Source: Clostridia bacterium (GTDB taxonomy: Bacteria > Bacillota > Clostridia > UBA1381). From it: a stretch of DNA of 55,126 nucleotides. The stretch spans positions 1-55,126 of the forward strand of contig JAFQJD010000004.1 of NCBI GenBank assembly GCA_017415105.1, written 5' to 3'. The translations under genes were made by a program, and so were the position numbers. Positions 7,850-15,156 of this stretch are shown one piece after another (the stretch's first letter is position 1; every line of letters begins with the position of its first letter). Below the pieces are notes generated by a model. It was given only the letters and a program-made list of their open reading frames with translations, searched no databases and was not told where the DNA came from.

Positions 7850-9676
7850 TTATACAAGCTTTTTCAATAACTCATTTGAACGTGCGATGAACTTACTCAT
7901 CTGCTCGCCCTCAAGCGGACTGTGTGAAATCTTTGCAAGGTCATAAATATGGTTTATAACAAGTTTTTTCGTGTCCTCCGGAAGGGTGGGTAGCTTTGTC
8001 ACAAGCTCGTTATTTGCATTAACAACAAGTGTAAATTCGTCCGTAAACATATTTGCCATTCCTGCAAACTGCTGACCGTAGCTTCTGTACATCTCCTGCA
8101 TACGGCGAGACTCCTCGCTCAACAGAATAACAGCCGGAACTGCATCGTTTTTAAGCTTCTGAACCTCGATTTTAAGTGTTTCATCATTAAGCTCTGTCTT
8201 AAACAAATCAACAAGTGTCTTTGCATCATCTGTTTCCTCTACACTGTCGGAAATATCAGACAGTGCCGAGTCGATACGTTTGAAGCGGATATTGTTATCC
8301 TTCATTTCAATAAACGAAATGAAATGCGTATCCATCATCGTCGGCAGGATTACAGCATCAAGCCCCTGCTCACGGAACATATTTATATACTGTGACTGTT
8401 GTTTCTCGTCAGAAACGTAATAGATTTCCGGCTTTTCCTTACCGTCAGTAAGTTCAGCAAGTGTTTTGTAATCGCCGTCAAGGTTCTTATAGATAATAGC
8501 ATCCTTTACCTTGTCATAGAACTTTTCATCACGCACACAACCGTACTTAACGAATATATTTATATCCTCCCAGTACTTTACGTAGTTGTCACGGTCGTTC
8601 TTATAAAGGCTTGTGAGCTTATCTGCAACCTTTCTTGTGATATGCGATGCAATTTTCTGCACATATCCGTCATTCTGCAAAAAGCTGCGTGATACGTTAA
8701 GCGGAAGCTCGGGGCAGTCGATAACGCCCTTTAAGAGCATCAGGAACTCCGGTATAACCTCTTTTACGTTATCTGCAACAAACACCTGATTATTGAATAG
8801 CTTAATCTGTCCCTCAACGCCCGAAAACTCGTGATTGATTTTCGGGAAATATAGAATACCTTTGAGGTTGAACGGATAATCAACATTAAGGTGTATCCAG
8901 AACAACGGCTCGTTAAAGTCCATAAACACGGATGTATAGAACTCCTTGTACTCCTCATCTGTACACTCTGACGGCTTTTTCATCCAAAGCGGATATGTGT
9001 TATTTATCGGCTTGGGAGCCTGTGGTTCTTCACCCTCTTTGGGTTCCGGCTTATCTGTGTTTTCAAGATAAATCTCAACGGGCAGGAATGAGCAGTATTT
9101 TCTCAAAATCTCACGGATTTTAAACTCCTCTAAAAACTCTGTGCTGTCCTCTGCAATGTTAAGTGTAATCTGTGTACCGCGTGTGGTGCGTTCGCCGTCG
9201 GTCATATCAAATTCCATACTACCGTCGCAAACCCACTTTGCCGCCTTTGCGTCCGGATGGTATGAAAGTGAATCAATCTCGACACTGTCCGAAACCATAA
9301 ACGCACTGTAGAAGCCAAGACCGAAATGGCCTATAATCTGTGCACCATCGTCATTTTCGTCCTTGTACTTTTCTAAAAACTCTGTAGCGCCCGAAAACGC
9401 AATCTGATTGATGTACTTGTCAATTTCGTCTGCGGTCATACCGATACCGTTATCGGTGATTATAAGCTTTTTATTCGCTTTATCAACCGTAACAGTTATT
9501 TTATACTCATTATCTGTTTCAACTTCGCCTGAAAGTGCGATGGTTTTGAGTTTTGTTATAGCATCACACGCATTTGACACAAGCTCACGCAGGAAAATAT
9601 CCTTGTCCGAATAAAGCCATTTTTTAATTATCGGAAACAGGTTTTCCGAATCAACTGAAATATTACCTTTTGCCAT
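7850..9676 (-). CDS. htpG: Hsp90 chaperone HtpG
   Basis: 608 residues from the ATG at 9676, which has GAGGTG six bases upstream; an in-frame GTG three codons earlier is less likely. The GHKL ATPase motifs are in order: ELVSNACDAI, DNGIGM and GHFGLGFYS, followed by a middle domain and a C-terminal dimerisation part. The length fits bacterial HtpG. ATP-dependent folding of cytoplasmic clients is the family role. The upstream region holds a consensus-like promoter and a perfect CIRCE operator, so HrcA control is predicted; in Bacillus subtilis htpG is not in the CIRCE class. Confidence 0.96.
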   Translation of the reverse strand: MAKGNISVDSENLFPIIKKWLYSDKDIFLRELVSNACDAITKLKTIALSGEVETDNEYKITVTVDKANKKLIITDNGIGMTADEIDKYINQIAFSGATEFLEKYKDENDDGAQIIGHFGLGFYSAFMVSDSVEIDSLSYHPDAKAAKWVCDGSMEFDMTDGERTTRGTQITLNIAEDSTEFLEEFKIREILRKYCSFLPVEIYLENTDKPEPKEGEEPQAPKPINNTYPLWMKKPSECTDEEYKEFYTSVFMDFNEPLFWIHLNVDYPFNLKGILYFPKINHEFSGVEGQIKLFNNQVFVADNVKEVIPEFLMLLKGVIDCPELPLNVSRSFLQNDGYVQKIASHITRKVADKLTSLYKNDRDNYVKYWEDINIFVKYGCVRDEKFYDKVKDAIIYKNLDGDYKTLAELTDGKEKPEIYYVSDEKQQSQYINMFREQGLDAVILPTMMDTHFISFIEMKDNNIRFKRIDSALSDISDSVEETDDAKTLVDLFKTELNDETLKIEVQKLKNDAVPAVILLSEESRRMQEMYRSYGQQFAGMANMFTDEFTLVVNANNELVTKLPTLPEDTKKLVINHIYDLAKISHSPLEGEQMSKFIARSNELLKKLV

Positions 9677-9705
9677 TTTGTTCACCTCATAAATTATTTT
9701 TCTAT

Positions 9706-9734
9706 ATTATAGCACTCAAGAAAACAAAAGTCAA
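9706..9734 (-). promoter_or_regulatory. Sigma-A promoter of htpG
   Basis: Minus strand: TTGACT (9729-9734), 17-nt spacer, TATAAT (9706-9711). A single CIRCE-like half site GAGTGCTA (9710-9717) touches the -10 box. Confidence 0.8.
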
Positions 9735-9741
9735 TACAAAA

Positions 9742-9768
9742 TTAGCACTCTCAAGCAGAGAGTGCTAA
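9742..9768. promoter_or_regulatory. CIRCE operator (HrcA binding site)
   Basis: TTAGCACTC, nine bases, GAGTGCTAA: an exact match to the CIRCE consensus. It lies just upstream of the htpG -35 box and about 66 bp from the start codon. Confidence 0.95.
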
Positions 9769-9811
9769 AAGTTTGCATTTTGTTCATATTTTACAGCAAG
9801 TCAGTAACGGA

Positions 9812-10579
9812 CTAAATATATCCGTACATACCACGCACACTTACCTCACCTGACGAAACTGTAACTTCGCCATCTTCAGTGTCAATAATAAGTCCGCCCT
9901 CCAGTGAAATTCCGCAGGCGAAGCCTGTGATTTCCTCACCGTCCCGAAACGCAACAACGTCATGGCCAAGAGTAACGCACAAATCGAAATACTGTCCGTA
10001 AATCTCTGCAAACCCACCGTCCTTAAACTGATTATAAAGAATTTCAAATTCATTAAGCACAAGTGCACAGATATAGTCACGGTCGTGCTTCTCGCCTGAC
10101 TCAATAAAGAGTGATGTTGCAATATCAGAGAGATGCGGCGGAAACTCCTTCGTGTTTACATTTATGCCGATACCGCAGATAACCGCATCGCCTGTCCGCT
10201 CTGTGAGAATACCGCAAACCTTGCGAGTGCCGATAACGACATCATTGGGCCACTTGATTTTAGTGTCATAGCCGAGTGCACGGCACACCGCAACACCCGC
10301 AACGAGCGTAAGCTGAGAAATATCCCGAAGCGGAATATCGTCCTTTATAAGCACCGACATATAAATACCGCTTTTTTTCTGTGACTCCCACGTTCTGCCA
10401 AGCCGTCCTTTTCCGTTTGTTTGCTCATCCGCAATAAAAACCGTGCCGTGGGGCATCTCAACCTCACGTTTTGCAAGCTCATTTGTCGAATCGCAAACGT
10501 GCATATATACAATATTTCTTCCGAAAACCGTATCGGAAAGTGATTTCTTTATTCTTTTTTCTTTAAACATTCCAATCAT
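9812..10579 (-). CDS. birA: Biotin-[acetyl-CoA carboxylase] ligase, HTH-less form
   Basis: 255 residues. The biotin/adenylate loop reads GKGRLGRTW, the family lysine motif is KWPNDVVIG, and CGIL follows. The N-terminus begins almost directly with the catalytic domain, so the DNA-binding helix-turn-helix of bifunctional BirA is absent; this is a class I ligase without repressor function. It attaches biotin to carboxyl carrier proteins. The start overlaps the holA stop by 4 nt. No terminator separates it from the htpG promoter. Confidence 0.92.
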   Translation of the reverse strand: MIGMFKEKRIKKSLSDTVFGRNIVYMHVCDSTNELAKREVEMPHGTVFIADEQTNGKGRLGRTWESQKKSGIYMSVLIKDDIPLRDISQLTLVAGVAVCRALGYDTKIKWPNDVVIGTRKVCGILTERTGDAVICGIGINVNTKEFPPHLSDIATSLFIESGEKHDRDYICALVLNEFEILYNQFKDGGFAEIYGQYFDLCVTLGHDVVAFRDGEEITGFACGISLEGGLIIDTEDGEVTVSSGEVSVRGMYGYI

Positions 10580-11601
10580 TTCGCCATCGCCTCAAATATA
10601 TATGTTTCGAGTGCCTGCCATTCAGACACACGTCCGTTTTTTATTTCAAAATCTATCTCCGGCACACGTGTAACCATACGTGTGAGGGAGGTCAAATCAA
10701 ACTTTGCCGAATTCTCAAGATACCGTCCTGCCATCCAGGGCGAGCCGCCAAGAATACCTAACGCCGCATTTTTGTTGGTTACGCCTGCAAGCTTTAGACG
10801 TAACATTTTTTCTGCGTTTGAGTATATGAGGTAAAGTATTCCGAACGGACTTTCCTTTTGTGTTTTGAGATTATTGATAACCGAGAACACCTTCTGTGCG
10901 TTGTTCTCAATAATCCCGTCAATTATATCAAACACCTGCACCGACATTGATTTTGACACAACCCTGTCAACATCGGACTTATATATTATCTCATCACAGA
11001 AATTTATAAGCTTATTAAGCTCATTTGTAAGGCTCATAAGTCCGGGGTCAATTATCGACACAAGATATGATGCAACGGAGTTGTCCATTTTCTTTCCTGC
11101 GTGCGATGCGGTGCGTACCGCCCACGACACAAGCTCATTTTCGGGCATATACTCACACTTTACCGCAAATCCGGCTTTTTGTGCACTCTTAAAGAGAGCA
11201 CTGCGCGCGTCAACATTCTTCTCGCAGAAAATAACCACCGTATCATCCGACAGACGTTTGAACTTGTCCTCCCAGAACGCTTTCTGCGAATCTGTCGGCG
11301 GCACAATTGTGCCTGAACGCCGTGTTGTGAAAATATTGGAATCACGTACAAGCAGTGTACGTTTATCCGTCATCATCGGCATTCCCTCAAATGCGGCATC
11401 ATATACAGCATAATCGGGTGTGCCTTCAATTCGTATGCGGTTAAACTCTTCAAGTCCGCAGTCAGGCACAAGCTCTTCTATTTTTTTTATATAGTGCTCT
11501 TTTAAGTATTCTTCGTCACCGTAGAATACATACAGCTTCTGCAGTTTTTTCTCTCTAAGCTGTTCCTTAAGCTCTATAATATCATTCTTCTTCTTCGCCA
11601 T
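10576..11601 (-). CDS. holA: DNA polymerase III delta subunit
   Basis: 341 residues from the ATG at 11601, preceded by GGGAGA. KLYVFYGDEEYLKEHYIKKI at the N-terminus is the degenerate nucleotide-binding opening of HolA, followed by the AAA-like and helical lid domains. It opens the sliding clamp in the clamp loader complex. An upstream in-frame extension would read through a repeat element and is not likely to be translated. It overlaps birA by 4 nt, so the two are coupled. Confidence 0.9.
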   Translation of the reverse strand: MAKKKNDIIELKEQLREKKLQKLYVFYGDEEYLKEHYIKKIEELVPDCGLEEFNRIRIEGTPDYAVYDAAFEGMPMMTDKRTLLVRDSNIFTTRRSGTIVPPTDSQKAFWEDKFKRLSDDTVVIFCEKNVDARSALFKSAQKAGFAVKCEYMPENELVSWAVRTASHAGKKMDNSVASYLVSIIDPGLMSLTNELNKLINFCDEIIYKSDVDRVVSKSMSVQVFDIIDGIIENNAQKVFSVINNLKTQKESPFGILYLIYSNAEKMLRLKLAGVTNKNAALGILGGSPWMAGRYLENSAKFDLTSLTRMVTRVPEIDFEIKNGRVSEWQALETYIFEAMAK

Positions 11602-11630
11602 AATATCTCCCTTTCGGATGTTCCACACAC

Positions 11631-11680
11631 AAGGCTCCCTTGTGTAAAGGGAGCTGTCAGCGTAGCTGACTGAGGGATTG
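11631..11680. repeat. Interspersed double-hairpin repeat, copy A
   Basis: First hairpin GCTCCCTT-GTGT-AAAGGGAGC, second hairpin GTCAGC-GTA-GCTGAC, ending GAGGGATTG. A second copy is at 14681-14731. It fills the gap between the azlD stop and the holA ribosome binding site. Confidence 0.8.
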
Positions 11681-11986
11681 TCATAAAACAATCATCATTA
11701 TATATGTTGCCGCAGCCGTTCCTGCCGCAACAGTACAGAGCCCACGTCCGAAAACTGCAAGCACAATACCTGTCACCGCCCCGACTATACCGCAGAGCGG
11801 ATTTTGGGCAATATGGAATATTGCCGGAAAAGTCATTGCACCGAGCACGGTGTAGGGCACATACATAAGAAACGAACGTATAAATCTGTTTTCGATTTTC
11901 TTCTTTATTAAAAGCAGAGGCAGAACACGGATAAGATACGTCACGCAAAACATTATCGCAAGATAAATAACAAATTTAGCATCCAT
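11681..11986 (-). CDS. azlD: Branched-chain amino acid exporter small subunit AzlD
   Basis: 101 residues with about four membrane helices, of the size and pattern of AzlD. With AzlC it forms an exporter of branched-chain amino acids or their analogues. The ATG at 11986 is chosen because GGAGGA lies nine bases upstream; the earlier ATG at 11995 abuts that site. The gene overlaps the end of azlC. Its stop codon touches the repeat at 11631-11680. Confidence 0.88.
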   Translation of the reverse strand: MDAKFVIYLAIMFCVTYLIRVLPLLLIKKKIENRFIRSFLMYVPYTVLGAMTFPAIFHIAQNPLCGIVGAVTGIVLAVFGRGLCTVAAGTAAATYIMMIVL

Positions 11987-12689
11987 TATCTTCATCCTCC
12001 TTTATCGGGAAAAGTACAGCACCTACAACCGATGCAATAACGGCACAGATAATAATCGAGAACCCGTCCGAAATAAAGTCAAATACCGGTACATAGTAAA
12101 TAATACAGCTTATCACAATAGCGAGTAAAATTATAATGGCTGTTTTAATACTGCATTTAGCCTCCGGCACGATTATTGCAATAAACATACCGTAGATTGC
12201 AACCGATAACGCATCACGGAGCATAGGGTTAAGCAGCTCACCAAAAACTGCACCCAAAGCCGTTCCGAGCGACCAGCCTATGTAGGGGAGTGTGGCAAGC
12301 CCTAAAAAATACAGCGGTGTCACAGGCTTCGTCCTGCTCACAGCCACACCGAAAATCTCATCGGTCAGTGCGTGACCGAGTATTGCACGTTTCGGGGTGG
12401 AAAATGATTTATCGAGCTTCTGTGATAACGATATACCCATAAGCGAATACCGCAGATTTATAACAAACTGCGACAGTGCAAGCTCAAAATACGAGCCGCC
12501 CGCCGTTATAATACCAATTCCTGCGAACTGACCTGCGGAGGTGAGGTTAGTCATTGAAATGAGAATAGCCTCAATTGGTGAAAGCCCTGCGGCAACTGCC
12601 GCAATGCCGAACGAAAACGATACTGCAAGATACCCGAGTGCAATCGGTATTCCGTCACGCAGTCCTGTTGTGAAAATGGATTTTTTCAT
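11976..12689 (-). CDS. azlC: Branched-chain amino acid exporter large subunit AzlC
   Basis: 237 residues. GLRDGIPIALGYLAVSFSFG near the N-terminus is the AzlC signature; about five to six helices follow, including NLRYSLMGISL. It works with the overlapping azlD product at the cytoplasmic membrane. AAGGAAG precedes the start and a promoter lies about 50 nt upstream. The short leader leaves no room for a T-box. Confidence 0.93.
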   Translation of the reverse strand: MKKSIFTTGLRDGIPIALGYLAVSFSFGIAAVAAGLSPIEAILISMTNLTSAGQFAGIGIITAGGSYFELALSQFVINLRYSLMGISLSQKLDKSFSTPKRAILGHALTDEIFGVAVSRTKPVTPLYFLGLATLPYIGWSLGTALGAVFGELLNPMLRDALSVAIYGMFIAIIVPEAKCSIKTAIIILLAIVISCIIYYVPVFDFISDGFSIIICAVIASVVGAVLFPIKEDEDNGC

Positions 12690-12740
12690 TTGAATTTCTT
12701 CCTTATTATATACACGATATATTTACAATGCTTAACCTTA

Positions 12741-12769
12741 ATTTTAACATAGACAAAAAGTAATGTCAA
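12741..12769 (-). promoter_or_regulatory. Sigma-A promoter of azlCD
   Basis: Minus strand: TTGACA (12764-12769), 17-nt spacer, TAAAAT (12741-12746). Confidence 0.65.
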
Positions 12770-12808
12770 CGGCTGCGAAAAAAAATCTCAAAAATCTTAA
12801 AAAACCTA

Positions 12809-12837
12809 TGGAAATTCACACGGATTTATAGTATAAT
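12809..12837 (+). promoter_or_regulatory. Probable promoter of cdaA-cdaR
   Basis: TGGAAA (12809-12814), 17 nt, consensus TATAAT (12832-12837). The -35 box is weak. Confidence 0.55.
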
Positions 12838-12874
12838 AGAAATGATGAATAAATTTGTGGGAGGTTAGCAGTTT

Positions 12875-13729
12875 ATGGGACTTGACGCAGTATTTGATTA
12901 CATAATCAAATTTATACGTGTTTTGCGTATAAACGATATAATAGATATATTTATAGTAGCGATTGCCGTATACTATTTTATGAACGCAATACGGGGTACA
13001 AGAGCCGTTCAGCTTGTTAAAGGTATACTTGTGATTGTTGCGGTGTATATGACAAGCAGTATTTTAAGACTTCATACCTTAAACTATATATTGAGTGCAT
13101 TGGTGCAGGTAGCGATGTTCGGAGTGATAGTTATATTCCAGCCGGAACTACGTACGCTTCTTGAAAAGATGGGCAGACTAAAGGTCGGTCATTTCCTTGG
13201 CATAGCCGCCGACCCGTTCGGTGAAAAACGCATTACAGAAACAGTAATAGAAAGCGTAAGCCGTGCGGCAGCAGAGATGTCGCAGTCAAGAACAGGTGCA
13301 CTTATTGTAATAGAACGTCACACAAGACTTGGCGAGTATATGAACAGCGGCACGCTTATGAACGCAGACGTGTCAAGCGAGCTTCTTGGCAATATCTTTG
13401 TTCCGAGCACACCCCTTCATGATGGTGCGGTGATTATCCGTGACAACAAAATCATAACCGCAGGCTGCGTTCTTCCGCTTACGGCAAACACAAACCTTGC
13501 ATCAGAGCTTGGCACACGTCACCGTGCGGCACTGGGCTTGAGTGAAGCATCGGATGCTGTAATAGTGGTCGTAAGTGAGGAAACGGGCAAGATTTCCATT
13601 GCCATAAACGGCTCACTCACGAGAAACCTCACAGAGCAGAGTCTTAAAAAGGCACTTACCAAGCTTCTGACGGTAACAGAAACTGCAGATATCGAAACCG
13701 TAAAGAAGATATTCAGAAAGAACAGATAA
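12875..13729 (+). CDS. cdaA: Diadenylate cyclase CdaA (c-di-AMP synthase)
   Basis: 284 residues: three N-terminal membrane helices (about 15-85), then a DAC domain with the catalytic DGA motif (HDGAVII, about residue 183) and RHR motif (GTRHRAALG, about 215). It condenses two ATP into cyclic di-AMP, which controls potassium and wall homeostasis in Firmicutes. GGGAGG precedes the ATG. cdaR follows after 13 nt, the usual partner order. glmM, which commonly comes third, is not here. Confidence 0.95.
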   Translation: MGLDAVFDYIIKFIRVLRINDIIDIFIVAIAVYYFMNAIRGTRAVQLVKGILVIVAVYMTSSILRLHTLNYILSALVQVAMFGVIVIFQPELRTLLEKMGRLKVGHFLGIAADPFGEKRITETVIESVSRAAAEMSQSRTGALIVIERHTRLGEYMNSGTLMNADVSSELLGNIFVPSTPLHDGAVIIRDNKIITAGCVLPLTANTNLASELGTRHRAALGLSEASDAVIVVVSEETGKISIAINGSLTRNLTEQSLKKALTKLLTVTETADIETVKKIFRKNR

Positions 13730-13742
13730 GGAGGCGGACGGT

Positions 13743-14669
13743 ATGGCACAGGAAGAAAAGAAGAAAAAGAACCGGCTTGGCTATATGATACTGTCTGTCA
13801 TAATAGCAATAATTGCGTGGAGCGTGGTAACATATACCACAGACCCCGATATAACAAAAACCTTTGCGGGTATACGTGTCGAGCTTACAGGCGAGGATGT
13901 TCTGGCGGAAAACGGATACGTTGTTGTAGCACGTGAGGATATCCCGAAAGTATCAGTTAAAATGCGGGGCAAACGCAGTGACCTTATAAAAGCGATAGAC
14001 AGAGCAAGGGTTGTTATTGATGTATCAGAGCTTGATGAGTCGGGCGAATTTGAAATAGAGGGAACGGTAAAGCTCCCCAATTCACGTATAACAGTTGAAA
14101 GGGTGAGTATGCCCTCAATACCGGTAAGGGTGGCAGCGCTTGAAACGAAGGAGGTTCCGGTACGCATAACCCAGACGGGTGAACTTCCGGGCAAGCTTGT
14201 CAAATCAACACCGCAAAAGGATACTGTAACAATAAAGGGTGCAAAATCAGAGCTTGACCAGATTGTGGCGGCAGAGGTAGCATTAGATATAGCTACAGCA
14301 ACAGACGGAGCTCCTTCTGAGCTTGGCTATTCGCTTATCCTTGCTGACGGTATCAGCCGTGAAATGCTTACAACACTTCTCATAACAGAAAACGTCGTAG
14401 CGGTGAACAATACAATCTATGATGCAAAAGAAGTACCTGTACGGGTTATCGTTAAAGGTGACGGCGATGGCAATCTGAATGTGGAAGAAACAGAAATTGA
14501 ACCGAAAAGCATTACTGTCGGCATAAGCGAGGGTATGAATATTGAATATGTAACGGTTGCAATAGACGCAAAAGCGGAAGAGGGAGAGTATAAAATCGAA
14601 AAATCAGACGATGCATATATCCCCGACAACAGCAGAACGGTTACCGTTAAACCCGTATGGGATAAATAA
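13743..14669 (+). CDS. cdaR: YbbR-domain regulator of CdaA
   Basis: 308 residues: one N-terminal membrane helix (about 13-30), then an extracytoplasmic array of about three to four YbbR repeats, recognisable by recurring short beta segments such as KEVPVRI and KEVPVRV. CdaR binds and modulates CdaA in Bacillus and Listeria. GGAGGCGG lies just upstream of the ATG. Confidence 0.92.
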   Translation: MAQEEKKKKNRLGYMILSVIIAIIAWSVVTYTTDPDITKTFAGIRVELTGEDVLAENGYVVVAREDIPKVSVKMRGKRSDLIKAIDRARVVIDVSELDESGEFEIEGTVKLPNSRITVERVSMPSIPVRVAALETKEVPVRITQTGELPGKLVKSTPQKDTVTIKGAKSELDQIVAAEVALDIATATDGAPSELGYSLILADGISREMLTTLLITENVVAVNNTIYDAKEVPVRVIVKGDGDGNLNVEETEIEPKSITVGISEGMNIEYVTVAIDAKAEEGEYKIEKSDDAYIPDNSRTVTVKPVWDK

Positions 14670-14680
14670 ATTTAAAAAAA

Positions 14681-14731
14681 CCTCCCTTGTGTAAAGGGAG
14701 GTGGGTTTGCACAGCAAACTCGGAGGGATTG
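14681..14731. repeat. Interspersed double-hairpin repeat, copy B
   Basis: CCTCCCTT-GTGT-AAAGGGAGG, then GTTTGC-ACA-GCAAAC, ending GGAGGGATTG. The frame matches copy A (11631-11680), but the second stem differs and is still fully paired. Confidence 0.8.
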
Positions 14732-14764
14732 TAACTGTTAAAATAAATTTAAAAAATTTTTTGA

Positions 14765-14806
14765 AAAAAGCGGAACTTTTGATGAAAAGTTCCGTCTTAT
14801 TTTTTG
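14765..14806 (+). terminator. Terminator after cdaR
   Basis: CGGAACTTTT and AAAAGTTCCG arms with a 4-nt loop, A run before and TCTTATTTTTT after. Confidence 0.75.
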
Positions 14807-14914
14807 TAGAACATACATATAGTCATTTTATCGTGAAATAAAAAGCGGTAAAAAAGCGGATTTATTCAATTATTACAAATTTGTTTCATATTTGTGAAAA
14901 TTGAAAAAAAGCTA

Positions 14915-14943
14915 TTGACATATGATATGTTTGATAGTACAAT
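14915..14943 (+). promoter_or_regulatory. Sigma-A promoter of the S-layer gene
   Basis: Consensus TTGACA (14915-14920), 17-nt spacer, TACAAT (14938-14943). Confidence 0.75.
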
Positions 14944-14950
14944 ATATGAT

Positions 14951-15156
14951 AGCAAACTTGGGTAATGAGGTAGAAGTGTTATCTTAAGTTTTGTTACCGT
15001 AATGAAGAAGGCTTTTGAGCAAAGCAGGTTAGTGTTCGTTGGTCTTCGGAATGCTTCTCGCTTGCAAGAGGGGCAAAAAGAGCTGGTAAGTAAATCGGGA
15101 ACACTTATCAGTGAAAAAGCAAGTTCCCGGAAAAAACAAAGGGAGGATTTGAGACA
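14951..15156 (+). promoter_or_regulatory. Long structured 5' leader of the S-layer gene
   Basis: About 205 nt of transcribed leader without a plausible reading frame. CGGGAAC (15096-15102) and GTTCCCG (15123-15129) form a perfect 7-bp hairpin about 12 nt ahead of the GGGAGG site. I do not recognise a known riboswitch. Long stabilising leaders are known for S-layer mRNAs, so mRNA stability is the likeliest role (inference). Confidence 0.45.

Noticed and set aside
11602-11691. N-terminal extension of HolA up to 11691
   Set aside because: It would translate the interspersed repeat; the ATG at 11601 has a good ribosome binding site and the normal HolA N-terminus.
12690-12770. T-box or leucine-responsive leader for azlCD
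   Set aside because: The interval between promoter and start is about 50 nt, too short, and no T-box sequence is present.
14951-15156. S-layer gene leader as a metabolite riboswitch
   Set aside because: I looked for c-di-GMP, SAM, TPP and purine-type conserved cores and saw none; the clear structure is a simple hairpin ahead of the ribosome binding site.
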